A DNA stretch of 64,000 bases from the NCBI GenBank assembly GCA_044228795.1, contig JBGAUE010000018.1, positions 5,128 to 69,127 of the forward strand. The letters run 5' to 3'. Positions 18,202 to 26,668 of this stretch are shown one piece after another. Position numbers and translations under genes: made by a program. This DNA comes from M0108 sp044228795. GTDB taxonomy: Bacteria > Pseudomonadota > Gammaproteobacteria > Chromatiales > Chromatiaceae. The notes under the pieces are model-generated. The model did not search any database. It was not told where the DNA came from and saw nothing but the letters and a program-made list of their open reading frames with translations. Within the stretch, counting starts at the first letter, position 1; every line of letters starts with the position of its first letter.

Positions 18202-20040
18202 ATGTGCGGCATCGTCGGCCTCTTCAATCGTAGCGCCCCCGTCCAGATCAAGGCCCTGGAGACCGCGGTTGGACGTCTGGCCCATCGCGGCCCCGATGAC
18301 CAGGGGATTTTTGTCTCGGGTCATTTCGGTATGGGTCACACCCGACTGTCGATCATCGATCTGGCCGGCGGCCATCAACCCCTTAAGACCGCCGACGGCA
18401 CCCTCACCCTGATCGCCAACGGCGAGATCTATAACTTCATCGAGCTACGCGCCCTGCTGGAGTCCCGGGGGCACATCTTCCTCACCCATTCCGATTGCGA
18501 AGTGATCCTGCATGCCTACCGGGAATACGGTGAGGCTTTCCTGGAGCACATCCTGGGTATGTTCGCCTTCGCTCTTTTTGACAGTGTTCAGAATCGCCTG
18601 ATCCTGGCCCGTGACCGCCTCGGCATCAAGCCCCTGTTCCTGGCCGAGGGTGAGGGTGGGATAGCCTTTGCCTCGGAAATCAAGGGCCTGTTGCCGCTGT
18701 TGGACGGTCCCCCCGGCATCGATGCTCTGGGTCTGGCCCGCTATCTTCAGACCCAGTTTGCCGCGGGAACGACTACCCTATTGCAAGGCGTGGAGCGGGT
18801 GTTGCCGGGTGAAAGCGTCTGGATCGAGCAGGGTGCCATCGCGCGCCGCCTCCGCTACTGGTCGCCCCTCCAGGTACAGCGCCTTGATCTGGGTTTCGAG
18901 GAGGCTTCGACCCGCTTCGATGCCCTGATGGAGGTGGCCATCACCCAACATATGCGTGCGGATGTGCCCTTTGGGCTCTTCCTGTCCGGGGGCGTGGATT
19001 CTGCCGTCTTGTTGGCCCAGTTGAGCCAGCATGCCGATCGGCCGATCCAAACCTTCTCCGTCGGCTTCCCGGGGACATCCGTGAAGGACGAACTCCCCCT
19101 GGCTCAGGCGATTTCACGGCGCTTCGGCAGCCGGCATCGGGAGATATGTCCCACCTCTAGGGAGATCTTTCAGAGTTTTCCCCTTACCATCTGGGCGGCG
19201 GACGAGTTGATGCGCGACAACGCCAACATGCCCACGGCCCTGCTCGCGCAAGCCGCCGGCAAGGAGTTGAAGGTAGTTTTTTCCGGCGAGGGCGGTGATG
19301 AGGTCTTCGCGGGTTATGGCCGCTATCACAGCTCGCCGCTGGAACTGTGGTTCAAGAACCTTCTGGTGCCCGGCTCCGTGGGATTCCGGACCCGAGGCAC
19401 CTTTCGGGGTGAATGGCCGCGGAAATTGTTTACTCCGGCCCTGCTGGCGCAGTTGCCGCTGGTCAGGCAGTTGGTGACGGAGGGCTGGCAGCATACGCCC
19501 GTGGCCTGGAGTGACCTGCAGCGTATGCAGTTCATCGATCTCACCCAGGCGTTGCCGGACAACCTGCTGGTCAAGGCGGATCGCATGATGATGGCCTGGG
19601 GTCTGGAGGGGAGGGTGCCCTTCCTCGATCATCGTCTGGTGGAATTTGGCCTGAGTCTACCCGACAAGCTGAAGGTCTCGGGGCGGATCGGCAAGCACTT
19701 TCTCAAACGCTGGGCCTTGCGTGACCTACCCGAGGATTATCTCTTCGCCCGCAAGAGCGGCTTTTCCGTGCCCCTGGGGGATTGGCTCGATACGGCCTTG
19801 CTGAGCCAGTTGAACAGCTTGCTCCCAGAGCATCCAGCCCTGCGGCCCTGGTTTAGGCCGGATGGGGTGCGGGAGTTAATCGCCCGCTGCCGGGACATCC
19901 GCACCGGCAGCGCCATGCTGTGGGCCATCATTCAGTTCGTGATCTGGACCCGCTTTCTACGGCAGGGCTTCGCGGAGCGACCGGCGGCCCTGACCGACCC
20001 CCTGGAACTGATCCGCGACCCCGGGGGCTGGGAGTCTTAA
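18202..20040 (+). CDS. asnB: Asparagine synthase-type glutamine amidotransferase
   Basis: 612-residue class II amidotransferase. The start is fixed by chemistry: Cys2 of MCGIVGLFN is the N-terminal nucleophile that hydrolyses glutamine. The glutaminase half carries RLSIIDLAGGHQPL and IANGEIYN. The synthetase half has the ATP pyrophosphatase loop LSGGVDSAVL (near residue 257) and FSGEGGDEVFAGYGRY. In polysaccharide clusters such enzymes often amidate a uronic acid or other sugar acid rather than make free asparagine. Given its position after two glycosyltransferases, this is the more likely job, but either is possible. It converges on the serine hydrolase gene. Confidence 0.9.
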   Translation: MCGIVGLFNRSAPVQIKALETAVGRLAHRGPDDQGIFVSGHFGMGHTRLSIIDLAGGHQPLKTADGTLTLIANGEIYNFIELRALLESRGHIFLTHSDCEVILHAYREYGEAFLEHILGMFAFALFDSVQNRLILARDRLGIKPLFLAEGEGGIAFASEIKGLLPLLDGPPGIDALGLARYLQTQFAAGTTTLLQGVERVLPGESVWIEQGAIARRLRYWSPLQVQRLDLGFEEASTRFDALMEVAITQHMRADVPFGLFLSGGVDSAVLLAQLSQHADRPIQTFSVGFPGTSVKDELPLAQAISRRFGSRHREICPTSREIFQSFPLTIWAADELMRDNANMPTALLAQAAGKELKVVFSGEGGDEVFAGYGRYHSSPLELWFKNLLVPGSVGFRTRGTFRGEWPRKLFTPALLAQLPLVRQLVTEGWQHTPVAWSDLQRMQFIDLTQALPDNLLVKADRMMMAWGLEGRVPFLDHRLVEFGLSLPDKLKVSGRIGKHFLKRWALRDLPEDYLFARKSGFSVPLGDWLDTALLSQLNSLLPEHPALRPWFRPDGVRELIARCRDIRTGSAMLWAIIQFVIWTRFLRQGFAERPAALTDPLELIRDPGGWES

Positions 20041-20073
20041 TTCCGCTTGACCTGGAAAACTCAGCGGGCTGGT

Positions 20074-20991
20074 TCAGGCCAACTGATAGCGATCCTTCAT
20101 TTCCTGATATACCAGATTGGATACGGAACGGATGGCATTGCCGCGTTGTTTCATCCAGCCGAAATACTTTTTGACGGGGAAGGGGCTTTCGATGATGGCG
20201 ACGAAGGTGTAGGGGTAACTGCCGCCGTTTTCCCCCGGCGCCACCACGATGCCCATGTCGCCACAGAGCATGGAGGTTGAACCCGTTTTGTCGTAAACGC
20301 GGACATTGTCGGGCATGGCATCCACGCCATCGACGATGCGATCGCGATTTGGCAGAGACAGGAGGGCGCGCATCTCGCCAGCGTAGGGTAACTGGCTCTG
20401 CCAGAAGGCCGCCAGGAAGCGGTGATAGTCGCCCGCAGAGGCCAGGTTGCGGTAAGTACGACCCCCCGCCGGGATTTGCTCCACGATACGGATGTCTTGG
20501 AAGATGTCGGGGCCATTCTGCTTAAGTACTCGCTCCACGTCTCCCGGCCCCCGATTGCCGGCGTTCTGGCTCACCAGGGTCATGAGGTGGTTGGTGGATT
20601 TGTTACAGCTGGAGCGAATCATGCGCTCCATAGTTTTGCGGATCTCCGAGGTGTAGCTGATCCTGGGCGACTGGTTGGCCTGATAGAACCAGGCCTGGCA
20701 TACAAAAGGCTTGATCATGCTCGCTGCCTGGCGAGGCACGTCCTCGTTGATGGCGACGAGCTTCTGGCGGCTGGTGAAGTCATAGACGGACCAGGAGACC
20801 TTGTCCCCGGCACCAATCAGCCCTTGGGCGCGCAGACTGGCGATGTGGTTGACGACGCGGGCTTGCAGACTGCCATAGGCCGCCTGGGCCTGGGTGAGGG
20901 GCGCCAGGGTCAGAGGCGGCGCTAGTAAAAGGCCCGCGGATCCCAGGGCCAGGGTTCGAAGGAATTCGCGACGGCTGGGGTTTAGGCTCAT
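20074..20991 (-). CDS. Tat-exported class A beta-lactamase-like serine hydrolase
   Basis: 305-residue exported protein. Its N-terminus is a twin-arginine signal (SRREFLRTLALGSAGLLLA), so it should reach the periplasm already folded. Three penicilloyl-serine transferase motifs are in order: S-M-I-K (S91-K94), S-C-N (S128-N130, the SDN position) and K-T-G-S in VYDKTGSTS. No convincing E-x-x-L-N omega loop with the deacylating Glu is seen, so D,D-peptidase-like or non-hydrolytic activity is as likely as true beta-lactamase. The ATG at 20991 follows AGGAGG at 11 bases. A longer frame to 21093 lacks support. Confidence 0.8.
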   Translation of the reverse strand: MSLNPSRREFLRTLALGSAGLLLAPPLTLAPLTQAQAAYGSLQARVVNHIASLRAQGLIGAGDKVSWSVYDFTSRQKLVAINEDVPRQAASMIKPFVCQAWFYQANQSPRISYTSEIRKTMERMIRSSCNKSTNHLMTLVSQNAGNRGPGDVERVLKQNGPDIFQDIRIVEQIPAGGRTYRNLASAGDYHRFLAAFWQSQLPYAGEMRALLSLPNRDRIVDGVDAMPDNVRVYDKTGSTSMLCGDMGIVVAPGENGGSYPYTFVAIIESPFPVKKYFGWMKQRGNAIRSVSNLVYQEMKDRYQLA

Positions 20992-21199
20992 GGTCGAGGC
21001 GGCCTCCTGTTGGGACGTTTGGGCGGAAGATAAGGGTAGCTGTCGTAGAGGATGCCAAATCCAATCCGGGCACTTGTACGAGGCTAGTGCCACTCATGAA
21101 TTAGGAGGATAGCCCCGCATCCAGGACTGGGCAAGGAGGGACGGAAAAATATTTTGATCCAAGTCAGGGTCATTGGGTTGGTTGCTCAATTTAACGGCA

Positions 21200-21237
21200 G
21201 GGCTGAGGGCTAACCCACTCTTCTGAGCCCTCAGCCC
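21200..21237 (-). terminator. Perfect 12-bp inverted repeat downstream of pgm
   Basis: GGGCTGAGGGCT (21200-21211) and AGCCCTCAGCCC (21226-21237) form a strong stem with a 14-base loop, 18 bases after the pgm stop. Read on the minus strand it is followed by TGCCGTTAAATT rather than a long T-run. It could work as a terminator, as a 3' stabilising hairpin, or as an upstream element for the serine hydrolase gene. Confidence 0.5.
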
Positions 21238-21254
21238 CAGCCATCACCCGGTCG

Positions 21255-22889
21255 TCAGGTGATGACATCCGGTGCCGCGCGCCCGGTCCGGGTCTGGACT
21301 TGTGCCAGTTCATTGGCGATGAGGATCAGAGGCGCCAGGGCCGCCTGCGTCTCCTGGCCGTGCCGGGTCGGATCGGGCTCGTAGGATTCCAGATAGACTC
21401 GCAGGGTGGCGCCCTGGGTACCGGTACCCGAGAGACGGAAGATGAGCCGCGCGTCGCCCTCCAGGCCGATGCGGATGCCCTGGCTCTCCGAGCGGCTGGC
21501 GTCTACCGGATCCGTGTAGGCGAAGTCGTCGGCGTAGGTCACCTTGAAGTCACCGAGCCACTTGCCAGGCAGGGTCGGGAGGAGGGTGCGCAAACGGTCC
21601 ATCAGGGCCTCGGCAGCCGGGGCATCCACGCCCTCGTAGTCATGACGGGTGTAAAAGTTGCGACCGTAACGTCGCCAGTGATTTTGGACGATGTCGGCAA
21701 CGGCCTCCTGGCGGGCCGCCAGCAAGTTGAGCCAGAACAGGATGGCCCAGAGCCCATCCTTTTCGCGGACATGGTCCGAGCCGCTGCCAAAGCTCTCCTC
21801 GCCGCAGAGGGTGATGCGGCCGGCATCGAGGAGATTGCCGAAAAACTTCCAACCGGTGGGGGTTTCATAGCAGGCAATGCCGAGCCGTTTCGCGACCCGG
21901 TCGGCCGCCTGGCTGGTGGGCATGGAGCGGGCCACGCCCACGATGCCGTCTGCGTAGCCTGGCACCAGGTGGGCATTGGCGGCCAGCACCGCCAGGCTAT
22001 CGCTGGGGGTGACGAAGAAGTCGCGGCCCAGGATCATGTTGCGATCGCCATCCCCATCAGAGGCCGCGCCGAAGTCCAGCCCCTCTGGCCCCTGGCACAG
22101 GGCTACCAGCTCCTGGGCGTGCGCCAGATTGGGGTCCGGGTGACCGCCGCCAAAGTCTTCCAGGGGCACGCCGTTCATCACGGTGTCCCTGGGGGCGCCG
22201 AGGCGGTTCTCAAGAATTTCAATCGCATAGGGGCCGGTGACGGCGTGCATGGCATCCAGCTTCATGCGAAAATGGCCGCTGGCGAAGAGACGGCGAATGG
22301 CCTCAAAGTCGAAGAGGCTGGCCATCAGGTCGGCGTAGTCGGCCACCGGGTCCATGATTTCTACCTGCATTTTGCCAACCTGTCCCACGCCCAGGGTGTC
22401 CAGATCGAGGTCGGCAGCCTCTAAGATGCGGTAACGGTCGAGGTTTTGGGTGCGCCTGTAGATGGCCTCAGTGATCGCCTCGCTGGCCGGCCCGCCGTTG
22501 GCGGCGTTGAACTTGATGCCAAAGTCTTCGTCCGGACCGCCCGGATTATGACTGGCGGACAGGACTATGCCGCCCTGGGAGCCGTACTTGCGGATGAGGT
22601 GGGAGGCGGCCGGCGTCGAGAGGATACCGCCGCGTCCCACCAGAACCTTGGCCACGCCGTTGGCGGCTGCCATGCGCAAAATGATCTGAATGGCGGTACG
22701 ATTGTAAAAGCGGCCGTCGCCACCAAGGACCAGGGCGCCACCGGTTAGCTCCTTCTGGGTATCGAATATGGCCTGGACGAAGTTTTCCAGGTAACCAGGC
22801 TCTTGAAAGACCCTGACCTTCTTGCGCAGCCCGGAGGTGCCCGGACGCTGCCCCGGGAAGGGCTGGGTGGCGACGACTTTCGGCTCCAT
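21255..22889 (-). CDS. pgm: Phosphoglucomutase (alpha-D-glucose phosphate-specific)
   Basis: 544-residue cytoplasmic enzyme interconverting glucose-1-phosphate and glucose-6-phosphate. Visible marks are the phosphoserine loop VLSASHNPGG, the metal loop DGDGDRNMI, the sugar-binding loop CGEESFGSGS, and RLSGTGTQGATLRVYLE at the phosphate-binding C-terminus. The length and the early PFPGQRPGTSGLRKKV sequence match the long phosphoglucomutase subfamily. ATG 22889 gives the family N-terminus; the open frame continues upstream without support. It feeds UDP-glucose and glycogen synthesis, which suits the neighbouring polysaccharide genes. Divergent from htpG. Confidence 0.93.
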   Translation of the reverse strand: MEPKVVATQPFPGQRPGTSGLRKKVRVFQEPGYLENFVQAIFDTQKELTGGALVLGGDGRFYNRTAIQIILRMAAANGVAKVLVGRGGILSTPAASHLIRKYGSQGGIVLSASHNPGGPDEDFGIKFNAANGGPASEAITEAIYRRTQNLDRYRILEAADLDLDTLGVGQVGKMQVEIMDPVADYADLMASLFDFEAIRRLFASGHFRMKLDAMHAVTGPYAIEILENRLGAPRDTVMNGVPLEDFGGGHPDPNLAHAQELVALCQGPEGLDFGAASDGDGDRNMILGRDFFVTPSDSLAVLAANAHLVPGYADGIVGVARSMPTSQAADRVAKRLGIACYETPTGWKFFGNLLDAGRITLCGEESFGSGSDHVREKDGLWAILFWLNLLAARQEAVADIVQNHWRRYGRNFYTRHDYEGVDAPAAEALMDRLRTLLPTLPGKWLGDFKVTYADDFAYTDPVDASRSESQGIRIGLEGDARLIFRLSGTGTQGATLRVYLESYEPDPTRHGQETQAALAPLILIANELAQVQTRTGRAAPDVIT

Positions 22890-22901
22890 CGGTGAAAACC
22901 C

Positions 22902-22928
22902 CTTGAAGTTGTTTGAATCGGCCTTATT
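22902..22928 (+). promoter_or_regulatory. Possible heat-shock (sigma-32-like) promoter for htpG
   Basis: CTTGAA at 22902-22907, a 14-base spacer, then CCTTATT at 22922-22928, loosely matching the CTTGAAA / CCCCATnT consensus. It lies about 110 bases before htpG, which is sigma-32 controlled in many gammaproteobacteria. Weak match in the -10 element. Confidence 0.25.
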
Positions 22929-23036
22929 CCGGCGCCCTGACAGCTTTGGTCGGTGCGCCCCATAAGGGCAACCATTGTAGCGCCCTGGTGCCCGACCTGA
23001 CATCACCCTTGACCCTAACAGAAGGTAATGATCCCC

Positions 23037-24974
23037 ATGACTGTAGAGGCCCATAAGGAAACCCTGGAATTCAAGGCCGAGGTGAGCCAGATACTCGACC
23101 TGGTCATCCGTTCTCTCTATTCCAACAAGGAAATCTTCCTGCGCGAGCTCGTTTCCAACGCCTCGGACGCGGGCGAGAAGCTACGATTCGAGGCCCTGAC
23201 GGACGACGGCCTGCTGGCGGAGGACCCGGACCTGCGCATCCGGATCGAGGTTGACAAGGAGGCAGGGACCCTGACCGTGAGTGATAACGGCATCGGCATG
23301 AGCCGCCAGGAGGTCATGGATACCATTGGCAGCATTGCCAGTTCCGGCACCCGCCGCTTTTTGGAGGCTATGACGGGCGACCAGACCAAGGATAGCGCCC
23401 TCATCGGCCAGTTCGGTGTTGGCTTCTACTCTGCCTACATCGTCGCCGACAAGGTCAGCCTGATCACCCGGCGCGCCGGCCTCGCGCCCGAGCATGGCGT
23501 GCGTTGGTCCTCCGATGGCCGCGGCCAGTATGACATCGAAACCCTGGAGGTGCCTGAGCGCGGCACCCAGGTGACCTTGCACCTCAAGGAAGACGAAAAG
23601 GAATTCCTCGAACCCTGGCGGCTGCGCAGCATTATCTCCAAGTTTTCTGATCACATTGCCCTACCTGTGGAAATGAAGAAGGAGTCCTACGGCGGCGAGG
23701 CAGAGGACGAAGCCGAAAAAGACCAGGAGACGGAAAAGGCCCCCGAGTGGGAGCGCGTCAACAAGGGCACGGCCCTCTGGATGCGCAACAAGGCCGACGT
23801 CAGCGATGAGGAGTACAAGGACTTTTATAAGCACATCTCCCACGATTTCGAGGAACCCCTGGCCTGGGTCCACAACCGGGTTGAAGGCACCAATGAATAC
23901 AGCGCCCTGCTGTTCGTGCCCAAGCGCGCCCCCTGGGACCTGTGGGACCGCGATCAGAAACACGGGGTTAAGCTCTATGTTCGCCGCGTCTTCATCATGG
24001 ACGAGGCGGAGAAGCTCATGCCCCACTATCTGCGCTTCGTCAAGGGCGTGGTGGACTCCGACGACCTGCCCCTCAACGTCTCCCGCGAGATCCTGCAGCA
24101 CAACCGCAAGATCGACACCATTCGGGGTGCCAATATCAAACGGGTGCTGAGCCTGCTGGAGACCATGGCCAAGGACGAGATGGAGAAGTACCAGGAGTTT
24201 TGGAAGGAGTTTGGCAAGGTCCTCAAGGAGGGCCCGGGAGAGGACTTCTCCAACCGCGAACGCATCGCCAGCCTCCTGCGCTTCGCAACCACCCATCAGG
24301 AGGGAGAAGACCAGAGGGAATCACTGGATGCCTACATCGAACGTATGAAGGAGGGTCAGGACAAGATCTACTTTATCACCGCCGATACCCCCGCTGCCGC
24401 CCGCCACAGCCCCCACCTGGAGGTCTTCCGCAAGAAGGGCGTCGAGGTGTTGTTACTCTCCGATCGGGTGGACGAGTGGCTGGTGTCCTCGCTGACCGAG
24501 TACAAGGGCAAGCACCTGCAGTCCGTCACCAAAGGCGACCTGGATTTGGGTGACCTAGCCGACAAGGAGGAGAAGGAACAGCGCGAGAAGGCGGCGGAGG
24601 AGCATGGAGATCTCCTCAAGCGTCTTAAGGACGCCCTTGGTGACCGGGTTGACGCCGTGCGGGCGAGCACTCGGCTGGTCGATTCCCCCGCTTGCATCGT
24701 GGTGGGTGAGTACGATATGAGCGCTAACCTGGCGCGGGTTCTCAAGTCCGTGGGCCAGAATGCCCCCGCGTCCAAGCCTACCCTTGAAGTGAATCTGGAT
24801 CACCTGCTGGTGAAGCGTCTGGAGTCTGAGGGCGATGCAGGGCGCTTCGGCGATCTGGCCCTGATTCTCTTCGACCAGGCCCAGCTTGCCGAGGGTGGCC
24901 AACTCGATGATCCTGCCGCCTTCGTGGGCCGACTCAATAAGCTTGTGACAGGTTTGATGCTTTCAGGGCGCTAA
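23037..24974 (+). CDS. htpG: Chaperone HtpG (Hsp90)
   Basis: 645-residue cytosolic ATP-dependent chaperone. The N-terminal GHKL ATPase domain shows SNKEIFLRELVSNASDAGEK, the DNGIGMSRQEV nucleotide loop and GQFGVGFYSAYIVAD. The middle domain has PLNVSREILQHN, and the C-terminal dimerisation domain completes a normal-length protein. The ATG at 23037 gives the family start MTVEAHKETLEF. An in-frame ATG three codons earlier (23028) is also possible, and GAAGGT upstream could serve either. Confidence 0.96.
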   Translation: MTVEAHKETLEFKAEVSQILDLVIRSLYSNKEIFLRELVSNASDAGEKLRFEALTDDGLLAEDPDLRIRIEVDKEAGTLTVSDNGIGMSRQEVMDTIGSIASSGTRRFLEAMTGDQTKDSALIGQFGVGFYSAYIVADKVSLITRRAGLAPEHGVRWSSDGRGQYDIETLEVPERGTQVTLHLKEDEKEFLEPWRLRSIISKFSDHIALPVEMKKESYGGEAEDEAEKDQETEKAPEWERVNKGTALWMRNKADVSDEEYKDFYKHISHDFEEPLAWVHNRVEGTNEYSALLFVPKRAPWDLWDRDQKHGVKLYVRRVFIMDEAEKLMPHYLRFVKGVVDSDDLPLNVSREILQHNRKIDTIRGANIKRVLSLLETMAKDEMEKYQEFWKEFGKVLKEGPGEDFSNRERIASLLRFATTHQEGEDQRESLDAYIERMKEGQDKIYFITADTPAAARHSPHLEVFRKKGVEVLLLSDRVDEWLVSSLTEYKGKHLQSVTKGDLDLGDLADKEEKEQREKAAEEHGDLLKRLKDALGDRVDAVRASTRLVDSPACIVVGEYDMSANLARVLKSVGQNAPASKPTLEVNLDHLLVKRLESEGDAGRFGDLALILFDQAQLAEGGQLDDPAAFVGRLNKLVTGLMLSGR

Positions 24975-25150
24975 GGCCCACTCGCAGGGCAATGGAACGT
25001 CGGCCTATGGCCGGCGCTCTGTTGCCCGATCTTAATTCACTACCTGATCTATTCCGGATCGATCCAGCTTTCTGCACCCGCTACCCATTGGGTCAACCGC
25101 TGCTTCGTGGCACAATTCCCTCATCGATCCAGGTCACCCAGGCGTCTTAC

Positions 25151-25504
25151 ATGCCCCTTGCTCCGGAACAGTTGACCCGAGCCCTTGCCGACCTCACGCG
25201 GCTGCGTATTCTCATGCTCCTCTTGCCAAGCGGGGAGCGTTGTGTCTGCGATCTCACGGCGGCCCTGGGCCTGCCACAGCCCAAGATCTCGCGCCACCTT
25301 GCCGTATTGAGGGAGGCGGGCATCCTGCTGGATCGCCGGGCTGGACTCTGGATTCACTATCGCCTCCATCCCGATCTCCCCGTCTGGGCCCTGGATGCCC
25401 TGGCCGCCATCGGCCGCGGTTGCATCGGCCAGGAACCGTTCGCAGCGGACAGCGGACGCCTGGCCCGGCCCGCGGGGCCGGGTGTGGAGCCTCCGTCATG
25501 CTGA
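25151..25504 (+). CDS. arsR: ArsR-family metalloregulator, As(III)/Sb(III) type
   Basis: 117-residue winged-helix repressor. The cysteine pair in GERCVCDLTAALGL is the trivalent arsenic site of E. coli-type ArsR. The recognition helix LPQPKISRHLAVLREAGIL and the wing RRAGLWIHYRLHPDLP match closely. ATG 25151 gives the compact family length; the open frame extends to 24992 without homologous sequence. No arsenic efflux or reductase gene is in the window. Its last 7 bases overlap the start of corA, so both are probably made from one transcript and the repressor may control corA or itself. Naming is by homology to ArsR; the actual ligand is untested. Confidence 0.85.
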   Translation: MPLAPEQLTRALADLTRLRILMLLLPSGERCVCDLTAALGLPQPKISRHLAVLREAGILLDRRAGLWIHYRLHPDLPVWALDALAAIGRGCIGQEPFAADSGRLARPAGPGVEPPSC

Positions 25505-26451
25505 AGGCCTACCGTCTGCAGGATAATCGTCTCATCAATCTCAAGCCCGAGGCCGATGCCGAGGGTCAATGGCTGGCAGAGGCCCAGTGGATCGAGCTGG
25601 TGAAGCCCAAGCCGGACGAACTGGCCCTGGTCAAGCCGCACTGCAAGCTGCCCCTGCCCAAGATGCGCGAACTCGACGAGTTGGAATCGGGTTCCTATCA
25701 CGTGGATTTTGACCAGGGGTTTCAGCTTAACTGTCTCTTCTTCCACCGCCCGGATGGCGAACCGCGCAATACCAATACCGCCTTCCTCTATGACGGTGAG
25801 CGGTTGGTATCCCTATGTTCCCAAGTCTTGCCCCACCCGCGCCTGCTGCGCCGCCGAAACAAGCTCGGCATGAAGCCCTTGGTCGAGCCCCTGGAGATAC
25901 TTCTGGCCCTGCAGGATATCAAGGTCGAGGGCTTGGGCGACGAAACGGAACAGGCCTATCTCACCCTCTCGGATATCCAGAAGGAGGTCCTGGGCCGGCG
26001 CACTGAGGACCTGGAGGATGCCGTGGATGGCCTGGCGGATCAGGAGGACCTGATTGGCAAGATCCGCCTCTGCCTCATGGATGCTCAGCGCGATATCCGC
26101 TTTCTGATTCGTCAACCCAAGATACCCAAAAAATATCGCAAGCTGGCTGCTGAAATGCTGCTCGATATCGATTCGTTGATGCCCCACAACGACTTTCTTT
26201 CGGAAAAGGCGGATTTTCTCCTCAACGCCACCCAGGGTTTCATTAACATGGAGCAGAATCGCCTGTTGAAGATTTTCTCCGTTGCGGCCCTGATCTTCCT
26301 GCCTCCGACGCTTATCGCCGGGATCTACGGCATGAATTTCGAGTTCATGCCGGAGTTGAGCTGGGTCTGGGGCTACCCCATGGCCTTGATTCTGATCGCC
26401 GCCGCCGCAGTCATCCCTATCCTCTGGGTCAAGCGCAGGGGCTGGCTATAG
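25498..26451 (+). CDS. CorA-family divalent cation transporter
   Basis: 317-residue inner-membrane Mg2+/divalent cation channel or transporter. Two C-terminal helices flank the selectivity motif G-M-N in IYGMNFEFMPEL. The long cytosolic N-terminal domain is rich in charged helices (LEDAVDGLADQEDLIGKIRL). The periplasmic loop EFMPEL is the true CorA type rather than ZntB. The ATG overlaps the arsR stop (ATGCTGA). A longer in-frame start inside arsR exists, but its sequence is only the arsR gene read in another frame. Confidence 0.92.
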   Translation: MLKAYRLQDNRLINLKPEADAEGQWLAEAQWIELVKPKPDELALVKPHCKLPLPKMRELDELESGSYHVDFDQGFQLNCLFFHRPDGEPRNTNTAFLYDGERLVSLCSQVLPHPRLLRRRNKLGMKPLVEPLEILLALQDIKVEGLGDETEQAYLTLSDIQKEVLGRRTEDLEDAVDGLADQEDLIGKIRLCLMDAQRDIRFLIRQPKIPKKYRKLAAEMLLDIDSLMPHNDFLSEKADFLLNATQGFINMEQNRLLKIFSVAALIFLPPTLIAGIYGMNFEFMPELSWVWGYPMALILIAAAAVIPILWVKRRGWL

Positions 26452-26668
26452 CCGAGGCCAGTACCGGGGCGTCATGGGGCCAGGCAGAGCTAACGCCCTA
26501 TTAGGGTTGGCCATGTCGAAATACGGATGCTGGGTAAGTGGGGTGCTCTCCGTTTTCCGGCCTTCAACCAGCTATCCTCATCATGACATTTCTTGATGCA
26601 AGCTATTACCTGTTACTGCACTGTTGCTTGGCAAAATTAGCCGGCACCCCGTAGCTGGAGGATTCTTT

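Noticed and set aside
26581..26660. Possible FNR-like site before hypF (CTTGATGCAAGC)
   Set aside because: Only one half-site is recognisable; symmetry is too poor to call.
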